A stretch of 64,000 bases of DNA from Paenibacillus sp. FSL R5-0912 (GTDB taxonomy: Bacteria; Bacillota; Bacilli; Paenibacillales; Paenibacillaceae), in NCBI RefSeq assembly GCF_000758605.1, contig NZ_CP009282.1, positions 2,480,001-2,544,000 of the forward strand. The letters are read 5' to 3'. A model generated the notes under the pieces. The model searched no databases, had not been told where the DNA came from, and worked only from the letters and a program-made list of their open reading frames with translations. Below, in pieces: positions 36,473-44,164 of the stretch; position 1 is the first letter of the stretch; every line of letters begins with the position of its first letter. A program made the position numbers and the translations under genes.

Positions 36473-36898
36473 ATGGACCGTATTTTCTATTTCCTGCATA
36501 TGATCGGCACACTGGCGCTTGGCTTCTATCTGGTATTGCCGTTTATTCTGAGCGGGACGGCGAAGCTGTCTTCCCCTGCAAAGGAAGGCACCTTGAGTGC
36601 CATCGGCGGATTCAACCGCTTTGCCCAGTATGGACTAGTTATCCAGCTGTTGACCGGAGGCTATATGATGTCCAAGGGTGACTATTCTGTCGCCTGGATG
36701 ATCGTTGTAGTTGTGCTGCTCCTAGCGATGTTTGCGCTTGGCGGCATCATGAGTAGACCTCTGCGCCTGGCTGCGGCCGGAATGCGGGAGAACCGTGATG
36801 TCTCTGCCGAAACCGCCAAGATCCGGACCATGAGCCTGCTGCTGATGGTCGTTCTGGTTATCATGATCTTTTTCATGGTGTACCGGCGCCTTATTTAA
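36473..36898 (+). CDS. Four-helix membrane protein of unknown function
   Basis: A 141-residue protein with four predicted helices (about 5-25, 48-66, 70-92, 117-138). It contains GGIMSRPLRLAAAGMRENRDV in a cytoplasmic loop. GGAGGAGAT precedes the ATG. Family not recognised; the size and topology recall small heme-copper or quinone-linked accessory membrane proteins, but no ligand residues argue for this. A terminator follows, so it is a single-gene unit or the end of the mdh transcript. Confidence 0.65.
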   Translation: MDRIFYFLHMIGTLALGFYLVLPFILSGTAKLSSPAKEGTLSAIGGFNRFAQYGLVIQLLTGGYMMSKGDYSVAWMIVVVVLLLAMFALGGIMSRPLRLAAAGMRENRDVSAETAKIRTMSLLLMVVLVIMIFFMVYRRLI

Positions 36899-36938
36899 AC
36901 CTGGCTCTGATTTATTAGGAAGGACCGGGAGTATCAGA

Positions 36939-36970
36939 GGCTCTGGCAGCTTAGGCTGTCAGGGCTTTTT
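36939..36970 (+). terminator. Terminator after the 36473 membrane gene
   Basis: A 12-bp stem with G-U pairs (GGCTCTGGCAGC / GCTGTCAGGGCT), followed by TTTTT. Confidence 0.65.
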
Positions 36971-37240
36971 GTTGTGTATGACACTGAATCAGATCCGTCT
37001 GAAGGACGATATGTTCTTGTCTCAGGACCCCCGCTGAATTCCCCGGAAGATGGGCCAAAGGAGGGACAATGTATGTGAAAAATCGAACACAAGGTGCCTC
37101 CGTGGAGGTAACCGGGCCAAGTGTAGCTGACGGATGCGTAGAAGGCCCTGCTGGAGGTAACGGCGGCGAACAAGATTATTGCATTGAAGGCAGCGGCGGA
37201 TCAGCTATAGACAGGACTGCAGAGAACCATACTGGGCATA

Positions 37241-37278
37241 TAAAATAAAAAAGGCCATTTTCCTCGTGGAAAGCGGCC
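37241..37278 (-). terminator. Terminator of the amidohydrolase gene
   Basis: On the minus strand, an 11-bp stem (GGCCGCTTTCC / GGAAAATGGCC, two imperfect pairs) is followed by a T-rich tail (TTTTTTATTTTA). Confidence 0.65.
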
Positions 37279-37298
37279 TGTAATCAAACGAGATACCT

Positions 37299-38453
37299 CT
37301 ATTTCGATACGATCCTGCCGTCCATCATCACAAATCTGACTTTCCGGAGACTGGCTATATCCTTAAGCGGGTCGCCCTCAATCACAAACAGATCCGCCTT
37401 CTTGCCAGGTTCAATTGTTCCAATCTCATGTGCCAGATTGCAGATCTTCGCACCGGTTGAAGTGGCGGCTGTGATAATCTGCATCGGGGTGAGACCGGCT
37501 TCGCCTAACAAACGGATTTCCTCCCAGGGCATTCCAAGCCTGTACCACGGGCTTATTTCTTCAATAAAATCATCCCCGAGGCCAATCTCTCCGCCAGCCT
37601 GGATGAATCTACGGACATTATCTTGTCCTTGTTCTAACAGCGGAGCGCCGAATTTGTCCTGAAACATCTTCGCTACAGTGAGCGTGGGAACGATCCGGAT
37701 ATTGGAGGCTACCATTTGCCGGATCAGGTCATCGTCCAGCCGGTCGTAAATCATATGCGCAGCATCGTTAATTCCCGCATTTACCAGTATCTGAAGGTTA
37801 TGCGAGCTGGTTACATGAGCAGACACATAAGCACCCATGCTCCGGGCTTCCCGGCAGATACTCTCCAGAAGCTCCTGATTCAGCTGCGGCAGTCCGATTG
37901 TCCCGGGATCATAACCGTCTTCCAGCGCTGTTTTGATACAATGTATCCCTTGTTCTAATACCTCGCGGACCTTCAATCTGGCTTCATCCGCACTTCCAAC
38001 TCCGATAGGGGCCTGCCCGCCATACCCGCCGGGAGCCGTGAAGACTTTGCCGGTTGTGATTATTCGGGGAAAAGATCTGCGGTCCAGCGCTTTTGTATGT
38101 ACCATCACGTCATCAAGCGTTGCTGCAGTTGTCATCCCCTCGTCACGGATCGTGGTTATTCCTTCTGAGAGGCAGGCAGCTAAATATTCCTTGTGGTACC
38201 CGTGAAGCGGCTCGTTATTAATGAATTTGAAGCCGGTGTGTGCATGGGTATGAATAAATCCCGGCAGGACGACAAGCCCCTCAAGATCTATCACCGTGAC
38301 TGGGTTATGCTCCAGCCTGCTGCTCCCTTGCCCGGCAACCGTACCGAACCGGCCATTAACAATTTCAATGCTCGCGTTGTACAGCGGCGGACGCCCGGTT
38401 CCGTCGATTAACGTCGCGTTAGTCAATCGTATAATTTCATTTTCATTTCCCAT
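37299..38453 (-). CDS. Amidohydrolase-family metal-dependent hydrolase
   Basis: A 384-residue amidohydrolase of the imidazolonepropionase/prolidase-like group. It has the metal-binding HxH in FIHTHAHTG, the SEGITTIRDEG strand, a SAHVTSSHN histidine and GLTPMQIITAATSTGAKI with a following EPGKKADLFVIEGDPL typical of the C-terminal beta domain. The start is ATG 38453 (MGNENEIIRLTNATLIDG), 11 bases after GGGAGGG; the longer frame to 38540 has no site. The substrate is unknown: a cyclic amide or dipeptide is plausible. Confidence 0.8.
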   Translation of the reverse strand: MGNENEIIRLTNATLIDGTGRPPLYNASIEIVNGRFGTVAGQGSSRLEHNPVTVIDLEGLVVLPGFIHTHAHTGFKFINNEPLHGYHKEYLAACLSEGITTIRDEGMTTAATLDDVMVHTKALDRRSFPRIITTGKVFTAPGGYGGQAPIGVGSADEARLKVREVLEQGIHCIKTALEDGYDPGTIGLPQLNQELLESICREARSMGAYVSAHVTSSHNLQILVNAGINDAAHMIYDRLDDDLIRQMVASNIRIVPTLTVAKMFQDKFGAPLLEQGQDNVRRFIQAGGEIGLGDDFIEEISPWYRLGMPWEEIRLLGEAGLTPMQIITAATSTGAKICNLAHEIGTIEPGKKADLFVIEGDPLKDIASLRKVRFVMMDGRIVSK

Positions 38454-38556
38454 GGCAGAACTGACCCTCCCGTGAAGACTGAAGACTTCCAAGAGAAAGT
38501 ATAGGATATAAAAATGTCCGGATATATATAATATTCTCATAGAAACCGTTCATTAC

Positions 38557-38985
38557 TTACCGTATCAACCCTTCCAGCTCAAAAATGCCGTGTTCCTGAA
38601 AGTCAGTGATAATCTGGGGCGTCAGCAGGGTGAGTAATTCACTTAAAGTGCACCAGCGGTAATCGGTATGCTCTTCCGAGAGCTGGATTTCGTCACGGGC
38701 TGCACGGCATAAATAGGTGATAATCACTACCTGTCTTGCAGGGTCCGTGAGCAGGGTTACCGCGTAAAGGATACGTTCTGTCGTAAACGAAAGTCCGGTT
38801 TCCTCAAGAATTTCTCTTTCCAGTGCAGCCTCCAGGCTTTCACCGAATTCGATTTTGCCTCCGGCACATTCCCAGCTTCCGGCACCTGCAGAATCGGCGG
38901 CAGCCCGCTTGACGAGGAGGATTCTGCCCTGGTACAGGATGACACCTTTGTCGGCAACGATGATGGTTTTTGATTTTTTGGACAT
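38557..38985 (-). CDS. Nudix hydrolase
   Basis: A 142-residue Nudix protein. The box GGKIEFGESLEAALEREI plus LEETGL (about residues 42-64) fits GX5EX7REUXEEXGU. ATG 38985 follows AGGAGAG; the frame upstream to 39222 lies in non-coding sequence. It probably cleaves a nucleoside diphosphate derivative (housekeeping or NTP sanitising), but the sequence does not tell which. It is divergent from the SDR gene. Confidence 0.85.
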   Translation of the reverse strand: MSKKSKTIIVADKGVILYQGRILLVKRAAADSAGAGSWECAGGKIEFGESLEAALEREILEETGLSFTTERILYAVTLLTDPARQVVIITYLCRAARDEIQLSEEHTDYRWCTLSELLTLLTPQIITDFQEHGIFELEGLIR

Positions 38986-39193
38986 GAGGATAACTCTCCT
39001 TCTGCAGGCTCTATAATGCACCGGGGAACGCGTTGGACTGAAGATTTTCTGTTTGGCCGGCTGCCCTATGTGGTAAGTAAAATAACGTAAAGCGTTTTTT
39101 GCTAGGTAAGTATGATGCATAAACACCAGACTTTTAGCCATCCTAACATGATTAGTAAAACAGTATAACGGTACAGCGAAAGGAGAATGGATT

Positions 39194-40066
39194 ATGCCAG
39201 ACACCAGCAAACAACCCGTCAAAACCCTGCCTCCACAGGTACAGGACCAGCAGCCCGGAATTGAAAGCGAGATGAACCCGCTTCCGGAGTTTGAAACCTC
39301 GGCTTACAAGGCAGCAGGCAAGCTGCTGGGCAAGGCCGCGCTCATTACCGGAGGGGACAGCGGAATCGGTCGTGCCGTCGCCGTTCATTTTGCCAAAGAA
39401 GGGGCGGATGTAGTGATATCCTATCTGAATGAGCATGAAGATGCGGAAGAAACCAAACGCCAGGTGGAGCAGGAGGGGCGGAAGTGTATTCTGATCTCCG
39501 GTGATATCGGAGTTGAGGCCTTCTGTCAGGATCTGATTAATAAAACCATTGAGGGACTCGGCAAGCTGGACATCCTGATTAACAATGCGGCAGAGCAGCA
39601 TCCGCAGGATAAGATTGAGGACATTACCGCCGAGCAGCTGGAGCGGACGTTCCGGACGAATATATTCTCCATGTTCTATCTGACCAAGGCAGCGATGCCC
39701 CATCTGAAAAAAGGCTCCACGATCATCAACACCACATCGATTACGGCGTACCGTGGCAGCCCGCAGCTGCTGGACTATTCGTCCACCAAAGGAGCGATTC
39801 TCAGCTTCACCCGCTCCCTGTCGATGAATCTGGCGGACAAAGGTATCCGCGTGAACGCGGTAGCACCGGGACCGATCTGGACGCCGCTGATTCCGTCTAC
39901 GTTTGACGCGAAGAAGGTTAGTGAATTCGGCGGCACCCAGCCGATGAAGCGTCCGGGACAGCCGGAAGAGCTGGCGCCGGCCTATGTATATCTGGCTTCT
40001 GACGATTCCTCTTATGTGAGCGGTCAGGTCATGCATGTGAACGGTGGCGAGATCGTTAACGGCTGA
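39194..40066 (+). CDS. Short-chain dehydrogenase/reductase, YhdF/YdaD type
   Basis: A 290-residue SDR. It has an N-terminal extension of about 45 residues rich in Pro/Gln, as in Bacillus general-stress SDRs (YdaD/YhdF/YhxC), then TGGDSGIGRA (NAD(P) loop, about 53-62), ILINNAAEQ, a catalytic serine in NTTSITAY and YSSTKGA (Tyr/Lys). The substrate is unknown. AAAGGAG precedes the ATG. A terminator follows. Confidence 0.85.
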   Translation: MPDTSKQPVKTLPPQVQDQQPGIESEMNPLPEFETSAYKAAGKLLGKAALITGGDSGIGRAVAVHFAKEGADVVISYLNEHEDAEETKRQVEQEGRKCILISGDIGVEAFCQDLINKTIEGLGKLDILINNAAEQHPQDKIEDITAEQLERTFRTNIFSMFYLTKAAMPHLKKGSTIINTTSITAYRGSPQLLDYSSTKGAILSFTRSLSMNLADKGIRVNAVAPGPIWTPLIPSTFDAKKVSEFGGTQPMKRPGQPEELAPAYVYLASDDSSYVSGQVMHVNGGEIVNG

Positions 40067-40134
40067 CCATGGGCACTGCTTTGTAAGCCGGATAAGTTTA
40101 TACAGGTTTAAGGCATCAAAGGTTCAAACAGATG

Positions 40135-40162
40135 AAAAGTCAGCCGGAAGGCTGGCTTTTTT
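40135..40162 (+). terminator. Terminator after the SDR gene
   Basis: An 8-bp stem AGTCAGCC / GGCTGGCT with a 4-nt loop and a run of TTTTT. Confidence 0.75.
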
Positions 40163-40265
40163 GCCGCTTAAACCTGCTGGATTTAATAACTGAATCTATT
40201 AAAGAATAGCTCTTACAGGAATAATATGCTAATATACAAACTGCAAGAACAATAGAATATGAACG

Positions 40266-40356
40266 ATCACTAGGGGTGCCGCAAGGCTGAGACGAACATA
40301 TCTGTTCGGACCCTTTGAACCTGATCTGGTTTATACCAGCGTAGGGAAGTGGAGAA
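40266..40356 (+). promoter_or_regulatory. TPP riboswitch (THI element)
   Basis: The conserved blocks are all present: TAGGGGTGCC at the 5' side, GGCTGAGA, GGACCCTTTGAACCTGAT and CTGGTTTATACCAGCGTAGGGAAGTGG at the 3' side (the last two with more than one segment). It binds thiamine pyrophosphate and shuts off the following tenI-thiS-thiG-thiH genes when thiamine is plentiful. The expression platform is the hairpin at 40409-40440. Confidence 0.97.
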
Positions 40357-40408
40357 TGAATAATGCAGCGGGGGTAACGGCTTACCCGGTATTCCTGCTT
40401 ATATTCCG

Positions 40409-40440
40409 GACTGCTTCCTGATACAGGGGGCGGTCTTTTT
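40409..40440 (+). terminator. Attenuator terminator of the TPP riboswitch
   Basis: GACTGCTTCCTG pairs with AGGGGGCGGTC (several G-U pairs), followed by TTTTTG. It lies 50 bp after the aptamer and 40 bp before tenI, the position expected of a riboswitch-controlled terminator. Confidence 0.7.
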
Positions 40441-40480
40441 GTATTTTCCGGAATGCCGTATAGAGGGGGAGGTGAAGGTG

Positions 40481-41140
40481 TTGAAAGAAATCCATTTGAT
40501 CTCGGACGGGAGGCTGAATCCGGAGCAGTATGCCAAACTGGCTGCTGCTGTACATCCCATGGTGGATTATATCCATCTCCGGGAAAAAGCTCTGTCCGCA
40601 CAGGAGCTTCTGGCTGCCGCAGAGCGGTTGCTGCAAGCGGGGGTTCCGCCCTCTAAGCTGGTCATTAATGACCGGATAGATGTGGCTTTGGCAGCAGGGG
40701 CAGCCGGCGTCCAATTGGCCTGGCACAGTCTGCCGCCTGTCGGGGCGCGCGGCATTGCCCCGGGCCTGCGGCTGGGCAGGTCGGTGCATTCCCAGGAGGA
40801 AGCGGCACGCGCTGGACGGCAGGGAGCGGACTTCTGTCTGTATGGACATGTATTCCCCACGGCCTGCAAGCCCGGACAGCGGGAACGGGGCCTGGCGCAG
40901 TTGGAAGTGGCCGTCCGCTGCAGCAGTATACCGTTGATTGCCATCGGAGGCATCACACCGGGCAATACCAGGTCAGTTCTGTCAAAGGGTGCTGCCGGAA
41001 TAGCCGTAATGTCCGGGATATGCGGAGCGACGGACCCTGCTGGCGCCGCTGAGGCCTACAGATCATCCGTTCAGGCCGCAGCGTGTGCTGAAGTCCTGAA
41101 TGAAGCCCCCGCACCGGGCAAAGGAGGTGAACAGGAATGA
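40481..41140 (+). CDS. tenI: Thiazole tautomerase TenI
   Basis: A 219-residue TIM-barrel protein related to ThiE. It matches TenI rather than ThiE in LGRSVHSQEEA, YGHVFPTACKPG (catalytic His) and AIGGITPGNTRSV. TenI converts the ThiG product to the aromatic thiazole carboxylate tautomer. TTG 40481 follows GGAGGTG; the frame upstream runs into the attenuator. The stop overlaps the thiS start (ATGA), so translation is coupled. It lies first in the riboswitch-controlled operon. An alternative call is thiamine phosphate synthase; the His motif argues against it. Confidence 0.85.
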   Translation: MKEIHLISDGRLNPEQYAKLAAAVHPMVDYIHLREKALSAQELLAAAERLLQAGVPPSKLVINDRIDVALAAGAAGVQLAWHSLPPVGARGIAPGLRLGRSVHSQEEAARAGRQGADFCLYGHVFPTACKPGQRERGLAQLEVAVRCSSIPLIAIGGITPGNTRSVLSKGAAGIAVMSGICGATDPAGAAEAYRSSVQAAACAEVLNEAPAPGKGGEQE

Positions 41141-41340
41141 ATTTGACTGTTAACGGACGCAGCGGAAGGTATGAAGAGAGCTGCCGGACTCTGGCTGATC
41201 TTCTGGCCCGCCCGGAGTGGACCGGGAAGCTGGTTATTGTGGAGCTGAATGGTGAGATTGTCGGCAGGGATGCTTATGGAGATACCTTTCTGGATGAGGG
41301 GGACCATGTTGAACTGGTTCATTTTGTCGGCGGAGGCTAG
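41137..41340 (+). CDS. thiS: Sulfur carrier protein ThiS
   Basis: A 67-residue ubiquitin-like protein ending in GGG, the C-terminal di-glycine that is adenylated and thiocarboxylated to deliver sulfur to ThiG. LNGEIVGRDAYGDTFLDEGD matches the family core. Its start overlaps the tenI stop, and the operon continues with thiG. No thiF adenylyltransferase gene is next to it. Confidence 0.9.
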   Translation: MNLTVNGRSGRYEESCRTLADLLARPEWTGKLVIVELNGEIVGRDAYGDTFLDEGDHVELVHFVGGG

Positions 41341-41420
41341 GCGGGCCTTGCACGCGCAGCAGACGGAACAATGCAGATACGTAATTTAGCTTAAGGCAGT
41401 GACTTATCACAGGAGGCGAT

Positions 41421-42188
41421 ATGATGCAAGATCCATTGGTAATTGGAGGAGTTACTATAACGAGCAGACTGTTCATCGGGACCGGAAAATACAGCCGCAA
41501 CACCCTTATTCCCGAAGTGATTGCCCGCTCGGGATCACAGGTTATTACGGTTGCCCTGCGCCGGGTAGATCCGGAGAGCAAGGAGAATATCATCAGCCAT
41601 ATTCCTTCCCACATGACCCTGCTGCCCAATACCTCTGGTGCACGCACCGCAGAGGAAGCGGTACGCATTGCCAGGCTGGCAAGGTCAGCGGGGCTGGGAG
41701 ACTGGGTGAAGATTGAGGTTATCAATGATCAGAAATATCTGCTGCCTGATAATACCGAGACGATCAGAGCCACGGAAATCTTAGCTGCTGAGGGTTTCGT
41801 TGTTCTGCCCTACATGAGTCCTGATCTGTCAGCCGCACTCCGGCTGAAGGCGGCCGGAGCTGCAGCCGTCATGCCGCTGGGAGCGCCAATCGGCTCTAAC
41901 CGCGGGCTGCAGACCAAGGAGCTGATCCGGATTCTGATATCAGAAACGGGTCTGCCCATCATCGTGGATGCTGGTATTGGCAGACCCTCCGAAGCTGCTG
42001 AGGCGATGGAAATGGGCGCAGCCGCTGTGCTGCTGAACACGGCAATTGCCACCGCCCGGGACCCGCAGCTGATGGCGGAGGCATTCCGCGAAGCGGTGTC
42101 GGCGGGGCGGAAGGCCTATCTGGCCGGGCTGGGTCCGGTGGAAGAGACAGCCGCAGCTTCTTCGCCGCTGACCGGATTTCTGGCCTGA
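41421..42188 (+). CDS. thiG: Thiazole synthase ThiG
   Basis: A 255-residue TIM-barrel enzyme that assembles the thiazole phosphate from 1-deoxyxylulose 5-phosphate, dehydroglycine and ThiS thiocarboxylate. The lysine of RLFIGTGKY and DWVKIEVI is conserved, together with [32 protein letters not shown] and [12 protein letters not shown]. Two ATGs adjoin at 41421/41424 behind GGAGG. Length is standard. It is the third gene of the operon. Confidence 0.95.
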   Translation: MMQDPLVIGGVTITSRLFIGTGKYSRNTLIPEVIARSGSQVITVALRRVDPESKENIISHIPSHMTLLPNTSGARTAEEAVRIARLARSAGLGDWVKIEVINDQKYLLPDNTETIRATEILAAEGFVVLPYMSPDLSAALRLKAAGAAAVMPLGAPIGSNRGLQTKELIRILISETGLPIIVDAGIGRPSEAAEAMEMGAAAVLLNTAIATARDPQLMAEAFREAVSAGRKAYLAGLGPVEETAAASSPLTGFLA

Positions 42189-42219
42189 CTGATGCTGTTT
42201 AAGAAGAGGGAGGAAGGAC

Positions 42220-43341
42220 ATGAGCTTTTATGATAGGCTGAACCGGATGGACAAGCATTCCTATGAGGGGGTATGGAAGCAGTATACTGCGCTCGATGTG
42301 AAGCGGGCACTTCGTCTGGAGCAGTTGGACGAGGACGGGCTGATGGCATTGCTGTCACCGGCAGCAGAGCCTTACCTGGAAGAGATGGCGCAGAAGGCGC
42401 ATAGACTGACACGTGCTCAATTCGGTCATGTGATGCAGCTGTTTACACCGATGTATGTGGCTGATTTCTGCGTCAACCATTGTACCTACTGCAGCTTTAG
42501 CTCTATCTATGATTTTCCGCGCAAAAAACTGACACTGGAGGAGGTCCGGCGGGAAGCGGAAACGATCGCAGCCACAGGGCTGCGCCACATTCTGATTCTG
42601 ACCGGAGAATCCCGGAATCAAAGTCCGGCCAATTACGTGAAAGACTGCGTGGAGGTGCTCCGCGGCTATTTCTCTTCAGTCAGCATTGAAGTGAATCCGC
42701 TCACTACCAAAGAATACGCTGACCTCAGACAGGCAGGAGTAGACGGTCTGACGCTGTATCAGGAGGTCTATCATCAGGAAACCTACCGCAAGCTGCATGT
42801 GAAGGGCCCCAAGCGGGTGTACCGCAACCGTCTGGATGCGCCCGAGCGCGGCTGCCTGGCCGGATTCCGCTCGGTAAATATCGGAGCCCTGCTGGGAATG
42901 TACGAATGGCGTCAGGAGGCTCTCGCGACTGCACTGCACGCCAGGTATTTGCAGGACAAGTATCCGGAGTGCGAAATCGGTTTGTCCATTCCCCGTTTTC
43001 GGCCGTACCTGGGGGAATTTAATCCAGAGAGTGATGTAACCGACCGTGCACTGGTGCAGATTATACTGGCCTACCGCCTGTTTCTGCCGCGTTCCGGTAT
43101 TTCACTGTCCACGCGGGAGCCGGCAGCCCTGCGCGATCATCTGGTCCATCTCGGCATCACCAAGATGTCTGCAGGGGTATCCACCGAAGTAGGCGGACAT
43201 TCCCTGGAAGGCGGGACTCCGCAGTTTGAAATCTCGGACAACCGCAGCGTGCATGAGATTAAGGAGATGCTAGAGACAAAAGGGCTGCAGCCGGTGTTCA
43301 AGGACTGGGACATCCTGGATGAGCCTTTAGCCATGCCTTAA
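42220..43341 (+). CDS. thiH: 2-iminoacetate synthase ThiH (radical SAM)
   Basis: A 373-residue radical SAM tyrosine lyase that makes dehydroglycine for ThiG. The cluster motif is CVNHCTYC (about residues 84-91), followed by HILILTGES and a biotin/thiamin-synthase-type C-terminal domain with SAGVSTEVGGHS. Its presence, rather than a ThiO glycine oxidase, shows that the glycine imine comes from tyrosine. This is a more anaerobe-tolerant route than the ThiO route of B. subtilis. AGGAAGG lies upstream of the ATG. Confidence 0.92.
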   Translation: MSFYDRLNRMDKHSYEGVWKQYTALDVKRALRLEQLDEDGLMALLSPAAEPYLEEMAQKAHRLTRAQFGHVMQLFTPMYVADFCVNHCTYCSFSSIYDFPRKKLTLEEVRREAETIAATGLRHILILTGESRNQSPANYVKDCVEVLRGYFSSVSIEVNPLTTKEYADLRQAGVDGLTLYQEVYHQETYRKLHVKGPKRVYRNRLDAPERGCLAGFRSVNIGALLGMYEWRQEALATALHARYLQDKYPECEIGLSIPRFRPYLGEFNPESDVTDRALVQIILAYRLFLPRSGISLSTREPAALRDHLVHLGITKMSAGVSTEVGGHSLEGGTPQFEISDNRSVHEIKEMLETKGLQPVFKDWDILDEPLAMP

Positions 43342-43345
43342 CTGG

Positions 43346-43381
43346 ATGCAAATAACCCGCCTCACGGCGGGTTATTTGCAT
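43346..43381. terminator. Bidirectional terminator thiH / yfbR-like gene
   Basis: A perfect 16-bp stem (ATGCAAATAACCCGCC and its complement) with loop TCAC. It lies between convergent genes and resembles the one at 6599-6638 in its outer AAATAAC / GTTATTT part. Confidence 0.9.
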
Positions 43382-43439
43382 TGTTGGGCGAAGCGGTCCG
43401 TACGATGCTGCATTCTTCAAGCGGCCGCACGGTCTCCGG

Positions 43440-44066
43440 CTAGTCGGCTGGCTTCTCCGGGCGCATTCTTGAAGACAGCTCGTCCAGCGACAGCTCAAAC
43501 CCCGGAGCCATATGAGTTAGGAAATACTCCAACTCCGGCAGGGCAAGCCCGTGCAGCTTCGCGCCTGTCTGCTCCCGGGCGGCCGCGAATTCGCGGTTGC
43601 CTGCGGCGGTTTCCCAGACGCATTTCAGATATGCGTCGAGCACATCCGCCGCCTTGACGTAGCGCAGCAGTCCGGCATCCTCAGAGCCGGGCGGGCTGTC
43701 CTGCGGCTGCAGGAGCGGCGCATAGACTGCGCTCAGCTCCGGCGGGATCATCGCCGCGAGGCGTTCAGCGGCGACCCGCTCCATCTCGCGGAAGCTGGAC
43801 AGCAGCCGCGGGTTGTTATGCTTCACCGGCGTGGCGATGTCGCCGGTGAATACCTCGGTGGCGTCGTGGAACAACGCCATTGTGGATGCGCGGTCGGCGT
43901 TCAGCGACCGGCCGAAGTGGACATTGCCGATGGTGCACAGCATGTGCGCCAGCAGGGCCACCTGGAACGAATGCTGCGCCACGTTCTCCGGGGCGGTGCT
44001 GCGCATGAGGCTCCAGCGCTGGATATATTGCAGCCGGTAGAGATAGGCAGAGAAATGGTAGTTCAA
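43440..44066 (-). CDS. YfbR-like HD-domain 5'-deoxynucleotidase
   Basis: A 208-residue HD hydrolase resembling E. coli YfbR, which dephosphorylates deoxynucleoside 5'-monophosphates. The metal ligands are visible in ENVAQHSFQVALLAHML and ALFHDATEVFTGDI (His-Asp), with a distal Asp in VKAADVLDAY. The start matches YfbR (HFSAYLYRLQYIQRWSLM). It stands alone, between thiH and fumarase, with a terminator shared with thiH. The specificity cannot be fixed from sequence. Confidence 0.85.
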   Translation of the reverse strand: MNYHFSAYLYRLQYIQRWSLMRSTAPENVAQHSFQVALLAHMLCTIGNVHFGRSLNADRASTMALFHDATEVFTGDIATPVKHNNPRLLSSFREMERVAAERLAAMIPPELSAVYAPLLQPQDSPPGSEDAGLLRYVKAADVLDAYLKCVWETAAGNREFAAAREQTGAKLHGLALPELEYFLTHMAPGFELSLDELSSRMRPEKPAD

Positions 44067-44164
44067 TTTTTAAGTAACCCCTTTCATGAGCGGCTTAATA
44101 TGATATGATAATAACTAATTGTAACAGAGTTAGGGCAGCTTGAAACAGATGGAGAGGAGACTGA

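Larger units (their letters stand above)
36899..37298. other. Intergenic region with a degenerate copy of the 51-bp repeat
   Basis: About 400 bp between convergent genes. Besides two terminators (36939-36970 and 37241-37278), positions 37076-37130 begin GAAAAATCGAACACAAGG and end in GGCCAAGTGTAGCTGAC, clearly related to the 30838-31080 minisatellite unit. No gene is supported. Confidence 0.55.
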
